In this document: positions 53,677 to 62,569 of the stretch, in pieces
Layout: each line of letters begins with the position of its first letter
Position numbering within the stretch: position 1 is the first letter of the stretch
NCBI RefSeq assembly: GCF_000185965.1
Contig: NC_014924.1
Location: forward strand, 1,736,001 to 1,800,000
Length of the DNA stretch: 64,000 bases
Direction of reading: 5' to 3'
Source: Pseudoxanthomonas suwonensis 11-1
GTDB taxonomy: Bacteria > Pseudomonadota > Gammaproteobacteria > Xanthomonadales > Xanthomonadaceae
Translations under genes and position numbers: made by a program
The notes under the pieces: generated by a model
The model's database searches: none
What the model saw: only the letters and a program-made list of their open reading frames with translations
What the model was told of the DNA's origin: nothing

Positions 53677-54666
53677 TTAGAGTCCGGGTTTCATCGTAGC
53701 GGCTTTGGCCGCCAACTGTTCGGCATAAGCGGCCGGCGTCAGACCGCCCAAGGTCTTCTTCGGTCGTTCCTCGTTGTACTCCCGGCGCCAGGTTTCGATC
53801 TCGGTGCGGGCGTGCAGCAGCGTCGGGAACCAGTGCTCGTTGAGGCATTCGTCCCGTAGGCGGCCGTTGAAGCTCTCGATGTAGGCGTTCTGGTTCGGCT
53901 TGCCTGGCTGGATCAGGCGCAACTGCACACCGCGCTCGTGGGCCCACGCCACCATCGTCTTGCCGCAGAACTCCTTGCCGTTGTCGGTACGGATCACCTG
54001 CGGCAGGCCGCGGGTCAGCGCCAGCCGATCCAGCACCCGGGCCACGCCGTGGCCGGAGATGGCCCGCTCCACCTCGATCGCCACCGCCTCGTGCGTGGCA
54101 TCGTCGACGATGGTCAACGCCTTGAGCACACGCCCCTCGGCGGTGCGGTCGAACACGAAGTCCATCGACCAGACCTGGTTGGCCGCTTCCGGCCGCAGCA
54201 ACGGTTGGCGCTCGCCCAGCAACACCTTCTTCCGCTTGCGCCGGCGCACCTGCAACCTGGCCTCCTGATACAGCCGTTCCACCCGCTTGTAGTTCACCGG
54301 CCACTGCTCCTGCCGCAGCTTCAGATAGATCATCCCGACGCCATAGCGCTTGTGTCGCTGCGCCAGCGCCAGGATCCGCTCGCGCAGCTCGACGTTGCCA
54401 TCCGGACGCGGGACGTAGCGCAGCGCGCTGGCGCTCATCCGCACCATCGCCAGCGCCCGTCGCTCACTCAGTCCCCGATCCACCAGATGCCGCACCAGCG
54501 TCCTGCGCGCCGGTGCGGTCACCACTTTTTTCGCAGAGCATCCTTGATGACGTCGTTCTCGAACAGCTGCTCGGCCAGCAGCTTCTTCAACCGCGTGTTC
54601 TCGGACTCCAGCTCCTTGAGCCGCTTGGCCTCTGGCACGCTCATGCCGCCAAACTTGCTGCGCCAC
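53677..54666 (-). CDS. IS3-family transposase orfB (DDE integrase domain)
   Basis: The catalytic subunit of the IS element. The rve/DDE domain carries [18 protein letters not shown] and [16 protein letters not shown], the three acidic active-site positions, followed by [17 protein letters not shown]. Upstream is the HTH_21-like region [19 protein letters not shown]. Biologically it is made by -1 frameshifting from orfA near 54538; the frame's own upstream extension to 54666 overlaps orfA and is probably not a separate start. Confidence 0.92.
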   Translation of the reverse strand: MAQQVWRHERARGQAAQGAGVREHAVEEAAGRAAVRERRHQGCSAKKVVTAPARRTLVRHLVDRGLSERRALAMVRMSASALRYVPRPDGNVELRERILALAQRHKRYGVGMIYLKLRQEQWPVNYKRVERLYQEARLQVRRRKRKKVLLGERQPLLRPEAANQVWSMDFVFDRTAEGRVLKALTIVDDATHEAVAIEVERAISGHGVARVLDRLALTRGLPQVIRTDNGKEFCGKTMVAWAHERGVQLRLIQPGKPNQNAYIESFNGRLRDECLNEHWFPTLLHARTEIETWRREYNEERPKKTLGGLTPAAYAEQLAAKAATMKPGL

Positions 54667-54788
54667 AGGTAGTAGGAGGCCTCGCTAAAGCCGTGCCTGC
54701 GGCACAGCTCCTTGACCGGTAGGCCAGCTTCGGCTTCACGCAGGAAGCCGATGATCTGCTCTTCGGAAAAGCGCTTCTTCACGTCCAA
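54519..54788 (-). CDS. IS3-family transposase orfA (helix-turn-helix)
   Basis: An 89-residue HTH_Tnp_1-type protein: [35 protein letters not shown], then a leucine-zipper-like [19 protein letters not shown]. It ends DALRKKW at the slippery AAAAAAG stretch from which orfB is reached. Start appears to be TTG at 54788. Confidence 0.9.
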   Translation of the reverse strand: MDVKKRFSEEQIIGFLREAEAGLPVKELCRRHGFSEASYYLWRSKFGGMSVPEAKRLKELESENTRLKKLLAEQLFENDVIKDALRKKW

Positions 54789-54948
54789 TCTCCGTCTCGT
54801 TGGGGATTGGACTCCAAATCGACCTGCTACTCAAAGATGGGGGGACGTCGAGCGTGCGACCGCGTGGACGGCCGCCGCTTCGGCGGCCGAACGGGAGTGC
54901 GGCGGGAAGCTAGTGCCCGCTGCCGCTCAAGCTCCCCTCAGCTCGGGT

Positions 54949-54970
54949 CTTAATTCCCTCCGTCCCCTTT
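54949..54970 (-). repeat. Inverted REP copy flanking the RAYT locus
   Basis: A 22-bp exact inverse of the motif at 53096-53117 (core GGGGACGGAGGGAATTAA). Paired inverted REPs around a RAYT gene are the standard RAYT/REP arrangement, so the unit spans about 53096-54970 with the IS inside it. Confidence 0.9.
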
Positions 54971-54989
54971 AGCTGGCCGAAGCTGCCCT

Positions 54990-55685
54990 CTAGGCCGCGA
55001 CCACCTGACGTCTGTGTCGCCCCTCACGAAGTGCCAGATACACCTCTGACTGCAGGAACGCCATCACTGCCGCTGCGGTCTCCTTAAAATCCCGGACGTC
55101 CTCATCTCTAGGGACCTTCAATCGATCCCCATGGGCTATAGCGTTTCGAATTCCAAGCAACTTACTCAAGTTACCCGAGTGCTTCTCAACTTCCCGATAA
55201 TTAAGTCCAAGCTGGAACATCAGCTTCATTAACAGTTCAGGCGTAACGTTCGACTTCGTATCCACCACCTTATCGGCAATATTTACCTGTGCCCCTACAA
55301 GCCGATCATAACTCTCTACAAAAATTTGCTCTCTAGCAGAAAGGTGCAAAGAAGCGTCTAACGGAGCAATATTTCTAAAGTAGTCGTGCTTACTGTTCGG
55401 ATCACGAAGTGCCGCGAAAATCTTCCCCATGGTGGCTGCAACCAAAGGATAGGAAGCATCTACGCACTTCAAGCCAGCTGCATTTATCCAGGCCACATAA
55501 GTGAGCAGCGCAAACTTACAGTATCCCTCGACGTGAGAATAGATCAGAAGTACCAGAGATCGCTTGAGAGAATCGCGATCCGCCCCCGGGCTAGCAGGAA
55601 TTAATCGTTCCAGCAGCGATATTTCGGCCTCCCGAGCGTGACGATCCCCTTCCAAGTCTCCGTAGACCTCATCAAGGGAACGCAT
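54990..55685 (-). CDS. MAE_28990/MAE_18760-type HEPN-domain protein
   Basis: A 231-residue helical protein of the HEPN superfamily (MAE_28990 group). It has LIYSHVEGYCKFALLTYVAW, and the RNase-type motif RNAIAHGDR (R-x4-H) followed by VPRDEDVRDF. HEPN RNases act as toxins or defence effectors. The start MRSLDEVYG at 55685 overlaps the DUF262 stop by 14 bp, a tight coupling. AT-richer than the chromosome. It is third in the methyltransferase-DUF262-HEPN cassette. Confidence 0.82.
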   Translation of the reverse strand: MRSLDEVYGDLEGDRHAREAEISLLERLIPASPGADRDSLKRSLVLLIYSHVEGYCKFALLTYVAWINAAGLKCVDASYPLVAATMGKIFAALRDPNSKHDYFRNIAPLDASLHLSAREQIFVESYDRLVGAQVNIADKVVDTKSNVTPELLMKLMFQLGLNYREVEKHSGNLSKLLGIRNAIAHGDRLKVPRDEDVRDFKETAAAVMAFLQSEVYLALREGRHRRQVVAA

Positions 55686-56802
55686 TTCGAAGTGCCCCCT
55701 CAACGGCGTCAATCCTTTGCCTCAACAGCCCAGGAGAGTTCTTTCCACCCCCGGAGGTCATTCTTACAAATGCATCATCAAGCTTTACAGCCCGGAGCGC
55801 CGCAGCCAGCTCTCGGATTTGCGCATCGTCATTCAAATCAATCTTGTCAATGACAGCCTGAATGCCGATGGATATCGCCTCGAAATGATAAATACTAAAT
55901 CCTGCCGCCAAGTCATTACCAGCCTTATTGCGAAACGCAAATGCTTTGTCGCCAAGCGCCTTGTTCAGCAAAGAGAATGTCTTCTGGAAAGCGGCACGCT
56001 CATGAGCGTAGTCAAAGGGAATTTTTCTGTCAGGATCCGCAACTCCCTCCATATACTCCGTCAAGAAGTCGGATACGTCGTGCTTGAACATCTGGCGAGC
56101 ATTCTTAAGCGCAAAGAACCTCAATACTAGCTCTTCGTTCACAGCCGCCAAAACGCGCTCAAGGGTCAACCCCTCGATGCAGTTTTGAAAGTATTCCGTC
56201 TTGCTAAGCTCGACAATAAAGTCAGGAAAAACGTTACTGAGCATCCTAACAGCACAATTCCTGATCTGCTGGGGAGACAAGCCCACTCCCCCAGTATTCA
56301 GGCGCTTGAACATGTGATACCGAAACTTTGGATCGGTACCCTTTCGAATCACTTCCACCCTAATAAACGCACGCTTCAGACGAATCTGTAACGCGGATGG
56401 CAGCCCGTCAAAAGTAAGCCCATTAAGCTCATCGACAACATCGCAGTCGACGAGCTGCAACTTCTCCCCTTTCACAACAGGCGGATCCAGATGCGGCGCA
56501 TCCAAGGCGCCCCTGAAGTGGAGATAAGACGAAATTCTCTGCAAACCATCAATAAGCTGGTACTTCCCATCATCCTCTTCGATTACAAAAATCGGAGGAA
56601 CAGGCATCTCCAATATCAATGATTCAATGAACCTCGACCGCTGCCCCTCACTCCACCGAAAGAGGCGTTGGTAGTCAGGTCGAATATTAAGCTCACCACC
56701 CTCAGCCATATCAAGCAGTTCATTGAACGAAATATCGAGGGCCTGGGTGTTCGCCCTCCTGACCTCTCCAGCAATAGCAGCAATTAGATCCGCCATTTTC
56801 AT
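55672..56802 (-). CDS. DUF262 (GmrSD N-terminal-like, ParB-fold) protein
   Basis: A 376-residue DUF262 protein. The ParB-like core is NIRPDYQRLFRWSEGQRSRFIESLI followed by VPPIFVIEEDDGKYQLIDGLQR, here residues about 38-90, with the DGxxR catalytic/nucleotide motif intact. RLNTGGVGLSPQQIRN is a second conserved DUF262 block. The C-terminal half is helical, without the HNH (GmrD) domain, so a separate effector is expected; the downstream HEPN protein could serve. Its ATG directly abuts the methyltransferase stop (TGAATG). Confidence 0.88.
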   Translation of the reverse strand: MKMADLIAAIAGEVRRANTQALDISFNELLDMAEGGELNIRPDYQRLFRWSEGQRSRFIESLILEMPVPPIFVIEEDDGKYQLIDGLQRISSYLHFRGALDAPHLDPPVVKGEKLQLVDCDVVDELNGLTFDGLPSALQIRLKRAFIRVEVIRKGTDPKFRYHMFKRLNTGGVGLSPQQIRNCAVRMLSNVFPDFIVELSKTEYFQNCIEGLTLERVLAAVNEELVLRFFALKNARQMFKHDVSDFLTEYMEGVADPDRKIPFDYAHERAAFQKTFSLLNKALGDKAFAFRNKAGNDLAAGFSIYHFEAISIGIQAVIDKIDLNDDAQIRELAAALRAVKLDDAFVRMTSGGGKNSPGLLRQRIDAVEGALRNAFP

Positions 56803-58080
56803 TCAATCCTTTTGAAAGCAGAGCACCGCCTCGACGGCATCGGATCGGCTTCGGTAAGCCTTCGACTTGTTGTTAATTGAAGCCATAGACCTTCTAATTA
56901 AGAAGTCATTCCTTTGCCGTATCCTTAGTGAGTGATTTCGAGAAATTTCGGTAACGATCCGAGGAAGATCGTTGTGTATATCTTTATAGAAGGAATCCTG
57001 CACCACCATCACAAGGACCCCATGACTCTTTAAAACTCTAGATACTTCGCCGATGGACTTATCCAACTTATCGAAGTAGTCGAGGTGCGTTTTCAGGTAA
57101 TAACCTGCTGACGCCTTTGATTCATGACTCGCAACAGCCCTCAAGAACTTCCCGCACGCCCCCCCCCAGCTCTCACGAACTTCAATCGTTCGTTGTGGAA
57201 CGCGAATTGACCCCAACATCCTTCTCCCAAGATCCACATGGCAAGACGGCAGCAAGCCATGAAGCACCGCCAATTCCGATCGAGTCGTTGTCGCATAATC
57301 TATGCGCGTGCAGTATGGAGGAGAAGTAATTACAGCATCAACCGTCGAATCCGGGAGTGGAATGTTCGTACTATCCGCCAAGCGAATATCAATTCTTGAA
57401 TCATTCACAATATCACGCTGGCTCGCCAGCGCATCAGCCATCTGGGCGAGCTTTGACCTGAAAGCCATGAAAATTCGCTCTTGCGAAACCGAAACTCTAA
57501 TTTCACCTTTCTTTGGACTGCGTAACCATGTCGGGTTTGAGCCCCGAAACTTCCCAGCAAGGGATCTGGTAACCGCAAACAGGGCCACGTAGAACGCAGA
57601 CGCGAGACATGAAATGGAATTTATATCCGTCTCTGCGTTTAACTGGCGACCGACTAGAACCTCTCGGATGCCCATCTCGACGGATCGCAAATGACACGCC
57701 GTCTGTGGACCGAACCACACCGAAAGAGGGTCATGCGCATCAAGAGGCTCAAACGAACGACTTACACCGATGATCTGATCAACAATCGGAAGCAGCGATG
57801 AGGCCTCACTGGGCGGCAGCAACCGTGCCTTCGCCACCACGACCATCGCGGGATTGATATCGAACCCAAGCGAGTCCACACCAGCACGAGCAGCTGCATA
57901 AGGAGTTGTTCCGCTCCCGCTCCAAGGATCTAGCACGACCGAGCCGCGCGCCAAGTCAATAGACTCGATAATCGTAGAAGCAAACTTTACGGGATAGCCC
58001 GCGTAGTAAGGAAAGAATTCGTCCCAGACAGTTCTATTTTTTGCGTCCTGTTTCGGACTAATTACTTCGAATGACTTCAT
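56803..58080 (-). CDS. DNA methyltransferase (amino-methyltransferase, TSPPY type)
   Basis: A 425-residue SAM-dependent DNA methyltransferase. Motif I is DPWSGSGTT (51-59) with SLGFDINP after it, and motif IV is TSPPYC (252-257), the N6-adenine/N4-cytosine signature. About 190 residues between them (HLRSVEMGIREVL, FRGSNPTWLRSPKKGE) may form the target-recognition part. The C-terminal strand is GVLVMVVQDSFYKD. It is first in the cassette and should modify host DNA so the partner proteins can discriminate self. Specificity unknown. Confidence 0.88.
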   Translation of the reverse strand: MKSFEVISPKQDAKNRTVWDEFFPYYAGYPVKFASTIIESIDLARGSVVLDPWSGSGTTPYAAARAGVDSLGFDINPAMVVVAKARLLPPSEASSLLPIVDQIIGVSRSFEPLDAHDPLSVWFGPQTACHLRSVEMGIREVLVGRQLNAETDINSISCLASAFYVALFAVTRSLAGKFRGSNPTWLRSPKKGEIRVSVSQERIFMAFRSKLAQMADALASQRDIVNDSRIDIRLADSTNIPLPDSTVDAVITSPPYCTRIDYATTTRSELAVLHGLLPSCHVDLGRRMLGSIRVPQRTIEVRESWGGACGKFLRAVASHESKASAGYYLKTHLDYFDKLDKSIGEVSRVLKSHGVLVMVVQDSFYKDIHNDLPRIVTEISRNHSLRIRQRNDFLIRRSMASINNKSKAYRSRSDAVEAVLCFQKD

Positions 58081-58089
58081 ATATATATC

Positions 58090-58250
58090 TGTCCGAAATT
58101 ATGTGCTTCGCCGGCATTCTCCGCCGACGTCATGCAGCATATGGCCCTCTTAACCAGATCGTGCGTCTTGGCGGCTTCCACAAGCGCGGCAAAGACGTTA
58201 CCCGCCTGCGCGCCATGCCAAAAGATACGCCAGGCCACGGGAGACGAACA
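58090..58250 (-). pseudogene. Decayed copy of icmF 3' end
   Basis: On the minus strand this encodes GNVFAALVEAAKTHDLV and a CMTSAENAGE-like tail, matching the genuine icmF C-terminus ([28 protein letters not shown] at 58871-59000). Substitutions and lost frame show it is a relic. It abuts the methyltransferase-DUF262-HEPN cassette, 620 bp from the intact gene end. Confidence 0.75.
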
Positions 58251-58289
58251 GGCCGCCTCAGAGAGGCCCCTAGGCGGCGCCCCATTCGT

Positions 58290-58490
58290 ACAGACCGTCA
58301 TCTGCCGCTCTTCGCCAGCTTCCCCAGCCGAACCTGCACCCCCCCACGACCAGCACCCCTCCACTCCCACCGGCGCGCCCTTGCACAGTGTCCCCCGCGC
58401 CGGCAGCTGCACCGCCACCCGTCCGCGGTCGGGCGCGTCCACCTCCGCCACCACATGGCCGTCCTAGGCCCAAGGCTGGTGTCGATGGAG
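58290..58490 (-). pseudogene. Decayed copy of the 40.7-kb small lipoprotein gene
   Basis: Minus-strand frame VAEVDAPDRGRVAVQLPARG corresponds to VVEVDVPDRGRVAVQLPARW of the gene at 40661-41038; long stretches of the DNA (for example around 58396-58440) are nearly identical. An in-frame stop (CCTAGG context at 58465) and lost termini mark it as a relic. Confidence 0.75.
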
Positions 58491-58584
58491 GCATTCATGC
58501 TTTCGATGGTGGTGCTGCCCGTGGCGGCGGGCAGCGCGTGGCGCGGCGCGCAACAAGCTGCCAGCACTTGCAGGAGGTCCAAGG

Positions 58585-58798
58585 CGAATGCCAGAAGAGA
58601 ACGGCTTCGACGCGACGTTACACACCACCGAATCCGGGAGGCCCGCCGCTGGTTCGAGCAGCTGGCCGAAGGCGGGACCACGACCATGCCGTTCGATCCG
58701 ACGTTCTGTCGCCGGCCTTCGGCGCCTGCATCGACCGCTTCGGCATACCGGATGGTCAACACCACTCCGCCGGAGGACTGGCCGAGCCCGCGGTAAGC
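58585..58798 (+). pseudogene. Decayed copy of the PhnB-like VOC gene 3' half
   Basis: Reads NGFDATLHTTESG, then shifts frame and continues the C-terminal FGACIDRFGIP and WSTP-like region, matching NGFDVTLHTDDVG and GGCVDKFGIPWMIN of 41891-42337. Together with the adjacent lipoprotein relic it keeps the order and orientation of the 40.7-42.3 kb block but lacks the DUF1629 gene. Confidence 0.78.
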
Positions 58799-58870
58799 CT
58801 GGCGAGGTTCCGCGCCGGCGCGAAGCGGTCGATTCGCGCCGGTCGATGACGGCAGGCCCGGCGGGCGGCC

Positions 58871-61800
58871 TTACATGTTCCTCCGGTACTCCCCGCCCAC
58901 GTCATACAAGGCATGACTGATCTGCCCAAGTGAGTGGGTCTTGACCGCTTCCACCAGCGCCTCGAAGACGTTCCCCCGCCGACGCGCCGTGTCCTGAAGA
59001 TACGCCAGGCCGTGGCCGTTGTGGACCTCGGTCACGGTTTCATCCTCAACCACGTGGGCGTGGCCGGTCTCGCCCTCCGGCGCCAGCCCGTTGCGATTGG
59101 CCTGCCAGGCGCGGACATTCTCAATCTGCTGGGCCTTCTCGGCTTCGGTGGAGCGGATCAGCTCGATCTCGGTGGCCACCTCGCCGGCGTGTTCCTTGGG
59201 CAGGAAGGTGTTGACGCCGACCAGGGGCAGGCTGCCGTCGTGCTTGCGGTGCTCGTAGTACAGGCTCTCTTCCTGGATCTTGCCGCGCTGGTACATGGTG
59301 TCCATGGCGCCGAGCACGCCGCCGCGCTCGCTGATGGCCTCGAACTCCTTGTAGACCGCCTCCTCGACCAGGTCGGTCAGGTACTCCACCGCGAAGCTCC
59401 CCTGCCAAGGGTTCTCGATGAAGTTCAGGCCCAGCTCCTTGTTGATGATCATCTGGATGGCCACGGCGCGGCGCACGCTTTCTTCGGTCGGCGTGGTGAT
59501 GGCCTCGTCGTAGGCGTTGGTATGCAGGCTGTTGCAGTTGTCGAACAGCGCGTAAAGGGCCTGCAGCGTGGTGCGGATGTCGTTGAACTGGATCTCCTGC
59601 GCGTGCAGTGAACGGCCGGAGGTCTGGATGTGGTACTTCATCATCTGCGACCGTTCGTTGGCGCCGTAGCGCTCGCGCATGGCACGGGCCCAGATGCGGC
59701 GGGCGACGCGGCCGATGACGGTGTATTCCGGGTCCATGCCGTTGCTGAAGAAGAAGCTCAGGTTGGGCGCGAAGTCGTCGATGTCCATGCCGCGGGCAAG
59801 GTAGTACTCGACGATGGTGAAGCCGTTGCTCAGGGTGAAGGCGAGCTGGCTGATCGGGTTCGCCCCGGCCTCGGCGATGTGGTAGCCGGAGATGGACACC
59901 GAGTAGAAGTTGCGGACCTGGTGCTCGACGAAGTACTGCTGGATGTCGCCCATCATGCGCAGGGCGAACTCGGTGCTGAAGATGCAGGTGTTCTGGGCCT
60001 GGTCCTCCTTGAGGATGTCGGCCTGCACGGTGCCGCGCACGGTGCGCAGGGTCTCGGCTTTGATCCGCTCGTAGGTTTCGCGGTCGACCAGCTGGTCGCC
60101 GGTGATGCCGAGCAGGCCCAGGCCGAGGCCGTCGTTCCCCTTCGGCAGCTCACCGTGGTACCGGGGGCGCTGGCGGCCCTCGAAGAAGGCGTCGATCTTC
60201 TGCTGCGCCTGGGCCCAGCGGTCGGCATCGGCCTTGAGGTACTTCTCCACCTGCTGGTCGATGGCGGTGTTCATGAACATCGCCAGGATGATCGGCGCCG
60301 GGCCGTTGATGGTCATGGAGACGCTGGTGGTCGGCGCGCACAGGTCGAAGCCGGAGTACAGCTTCTTCATGTCGTCCAGCGTGGGCACGTTGACGCCGGA
60401 GTTGCCGATCTTGCCGTAGATGTCCGGGCGCGGCGCCGGGTCCTCGCCGTAGAGGGTGACCGAATCGAACGCGGTGGACAGGCGCGCGGCCGGCTGGCCG
60501 GCGGACAGGTAGTGGAAGCGGCGGTTGGTACGCTCGGGCGTGCCCTCGCCGGCGAACATGCGGATCGGATCCTCGCCGGTGCGGCGGTATGGATAGACGC
60601 CGCCGGTGTACGGGTAGCTGCCCGGCAGGTTCTCCTTGCCGAGGAAGGTCAGCAGCTCGCCCCAGGACTTGTACTGCGGGGCGGCGATCTTGGGGATCTT
60701 CTGGTGGCTCAGCGACTGCCGGTAGTTCTCGACGCGGATGGCCTTGCCGCGGACCTGGTACTCGGTGACGTCGTCGGTGATCGACTTCAGCCGCTGCGGC
60801 CATCCGCGCAGCAGGCGCTGGGCTTCGCTGGAGAGCGACTGGATGGCGTCGTTGTAGCGCTGGCGCAGGGTGTGGAGGGTGCGGTCGGGATCAGCTCCGG
60901 GAGCGGGCTGCAGGGCGTTGGAGTCGTACAGGGCCAGCGGCTCGGGCAGCAGCGGATCGCCCAGCTCGCGCAGGACTTCCCAGTAGTGCTGGGCGCGGCT
61001 GGCGGTCTCGGCCTCGGTCTCGATGCGGCGGTTGATCGCCCTGCCCTGCTCGGCGATCTCGGCCAGGTAGCGCACGCGGCTGCCCGGGATCAGCACCGTG
61101 GCGCGCGGCTCCTTCAGCGAGGTGTCGATGGCCGGGTTGAAGTCGCAGCGGGGAGAGCCAAAAGCAAAACCGGGGTCAGAGTGCAATTTCCCGGTTGCGT
61201 GGCTGGCTGCGTCGTCGGAGTCGGAGGAAATTGCACTCTGACCCCGGTTTTGCCCTGGAGCATCCGGGGAAATTGCACTCTGACCCCGGTTTTTCTGGCG
61301 CAGCAGGCGGCACAGGTTGGCGAACATCCAGCTCACGCCGGGGTCGTTGAACTGGCTGGCGATGGTCGGGTAGACCGGCACCTCCTCGTCCGGCACCTGG
61401 AAGGCGACGCGGTTGCGCTTCCACTGCTTGCGCACGTCGCGCAACGCGTCCTCGGCGCCGCGGCGGTCGTACTTGTTGAGCACGACCAGCTCGGCGAAGT
61501 CGAGCATGTCGATCTTCTCCAGCTGGCTGGCGGCGCCGTAGTCGGAGGTCATCACGTACATCGGGAAGTCGACCAGGTCGACGATCTCCGAGTCGGACTG
61601 GCCGATGCCGGCGGTCTCGACGATCACCAGGTCGAAGTCCAGCGACTTGAGGTAGCCGATGCAGTCGCGCAGCACGGTGTTGGTGGCGCTGTGCTGGCGG
61701 CGGGTGGCCATCGAGCGCATGTACACGCGATGGCTGCGCAGCGAGTTCATGCGGATGCGGTCGCCCAGCAGCGCGCCACCGGTGCGGCGGCGCGTCGGGT

Positions 61801-62569
61801 CCACCGACAGCACGGCGATACGCATCTGCGGGAAGCAGGCCAGGAAGCGGTTGAGCAGCTCGTCGGTGACCGAGGATTTGCCGGCGCCGCCGGTGCCGGT
61901 GATGCCGACCACTGGGGTGGTCGGCCGGGATTCGGGATTCGTGATTCGGGATTCGCCAGGAGCGGCAGCCCAGCCGCGGCGCATCAAGGCGAGTTCCGCC
62001 TCGGAGAACTCGCCGTCCTCGATCCTCGAGAGCATGCGCGCAATCGAGAACTCGTCCGCAGACTCCCGCTTTTGCGAATCCCCAATCACCAATCCCGTAT
62101 CACGGTTGTTGCGCGTGCGCGCAACAACATCCTCGATCATTTCGACCAGCCCCATCTTCATGCCGTCGTTGGGGTGGTAGATGCGCTCGACGCCGTAGGC
62201 CTCGAGCTCGCGGATCTCCTCGGGGGTGATGGTGCCGCCGCCGCCGCCGAACACGCGGATGTGGGAGGCGCCCTTCTCGCGCAGCATGTCGACCATGTAC
62301 TTGAAGTACTCGACATGGCCGCCCTGGTAGCTGGACAGGGCGATGGCGTCGGCATCTTCCTGCAGCGCGGCGCGGACCACGTCCTCGACGCTGCGGTTGT
62401 GGCCGAGGTGGATCACCTCCGCGCCCTGGGCCTGGATCAGCCGCCGCATGATGTTGATCGCCGCGTCGTGGCCGTCGAACAGGCTGGCCGCGGTTACGAA
62501 GCGCAGCGGCGAGGTGTCGGCGTGGGCATCGGGGCGTGCCCCCTGGAGATGGCTGGCGGGCGTGCTCAT
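58871..62569 (-). CDS. icmF: Fused isobutyryl-CoA mutase IcmF
   Basis: A 1232-residue fusion that interconverts isobutyryl- and butyryl-CoA (or related acyl-CoAs) with adenosylcobalamin. Order: B12-binding domain (about 20-150, [15 protein letters not shown]), MeaB-like G-protein chaperone (P-loop GTGGAGKSS ending about residue 233, [13 protein letters not shown]), linker, and the large mutase barrel (from about 560, with [45 protein letters not shown]). Repeat-derived segments interrupt it in frame at about 153-170, 206-214 and 426-473, all between domains. No partner acyl-CoA gene is in the window. Confidence 0.95.
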   Translation of the reverse strand: MSTPASHLQGARPDAHADTSPLRFVTAASLFDGHDAAINIMRRLIQAQGAEVIHLGHNRSVEDVVRAALQEDADAIALSSYQGGHVEYFKYMVDMLREKGASHIRVFGGGGGTITPEEIRELEAYGVERIYHPNDGMKMGLVEMIEDVVARTRNNRDTGLVIGDSQKRESADEFSIARMLSRIEDGEFSEAELALMRRGWAAAPGESRITNPESRPTTPVVGITGTGGAGKSSVTDELLNRFLACFPQMRIAVLSVDPTRRRTGGALLGDRIRMNSLRSHRVYMRSMATRRQHSATNTVLRDCIGYLKSLDFDLVIVETAGIGQSDSEIVDLVDFPMYVMTSDYGAASQLEKIDMLDFAELVVLNKYDRRGAEDALRDVRKQWKRNRVAFQVPDEEVPVYPTIASQFNDPGVSWMFANLCRLLRQKNRGQSAISPDAPGQNRGQSAISSDSDDAASHATGKLHSDPGFAFGSPRCDFNPAIDTSLKEPRATVLIPGSRVRYLAEIAEQGRAINRRIETEAETASRAQHYWEVLRELGDPLLPEPLALYDSNALQPAPGADPDRTLHTLRQRYNDAIQSLSSEAQRLLRGWPQRLKSITDDVTEYQVRGKAIRVENYRQSLSHQKIPKIAAPQYKSWGELLTFLGKENLPGSYPYTGGVYPYRRTGEDPIRMFAGEGTPERTNRRFHYLSAGQPAARLSTAFDSVTLYGEDPAPRPDIYGKIGNSGVNVPTLDDMKKLYSGFDLCAPTTSVSMTINGPAPIILAMFMNTAIDQQVEKYLKADADRWAQAQQKIDAFFEGRQRPRYHGELPKGNDGLGLGLLGITGDQLVDRETYERIKAETLRTVRGTVQADILKEDQAQNTCIFSTEFALRMMGDIQQYFVEHQVRNFYSVSISGYHIAEAGANPISQLAFTLSNGFTIVEYYLARGMDIDDFAPNLSFFFSNGMDPEYTVIGRVARRIWARAMRERYGANERSQMMKYHIQTSGRSLHAQEIQFNDIRTTLQALYALFDNCNSLHTNAYDEAITTPTEESVRRAVAIQMIINKELGLNFIENPWQGSFAVEYLTDLVEEAVYKEFEAISERGGVLGAMDTMYQRGKIQEESLYYEHRKHDGSLPLVGVNTFLPKEHAGEVATEIELIRSTEAEKAQQIENVRAWQANRNGLAPEGETGHAHVVEDETVTEVHNGHGLAYLQDTARRRGNVFEALVEAVKTHSLGQISHALYDVGGEYRRNM
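61166..61292. repeat. REP-type triple repeat inside icmF
   Basis: Three copies of GCACTCTGACCCCGGTTT: inverted at 61167-61184, direct at 61233-61250 and 61275-61292. They lie in the linker after the G-protein domain and are translated as NRGQSAIS-like and [10 protein letters not shown] peptides without breaking the frame. Confidence 0.92.
61920..62115. repeat. GGGATTCGTGATTCGGGATTC-type repeats inside icmF
   Basis: Short iterations of GATTCGGGATTCGTGATTC (61926-61952) and the related inverted AATCCCCAATCACCAATCCC (62075-62094), the latter followed by a GTTGTTGCGCG / CGCGCAACAAC stem-loop. All sit in the linker between the B12 and G domains and stay in frame. Confidence 0.8.

Larger units (their letters stand above)
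53651..54844 (-). mobile_element. IS3-family insertion sequence
   Basis: A 1194-bp element inserted in the RAYT gene. Terminal inverted repeats: left CCCCCCGCTTTCAGTAGCGG, right (inverted) CCCCCCATCTTTGAGTAGCA. A 4-bp target duplication ACGT flanks it (53647-53650 and 54845-54848). It encodes orfA and orfB in two frames joined by an A6G slippery heptamer (54541 to 54535). The organisation and 4-bp duplication fit the IS3 family, IS407-like group; the subgroup is inferred. Confidence 0.88.

Noticed and set aside
58077-58454. A functional 125-residue gene
   Set aside because: It is composed of two relics (icmF end and lipoprotein middle) joined by chance.
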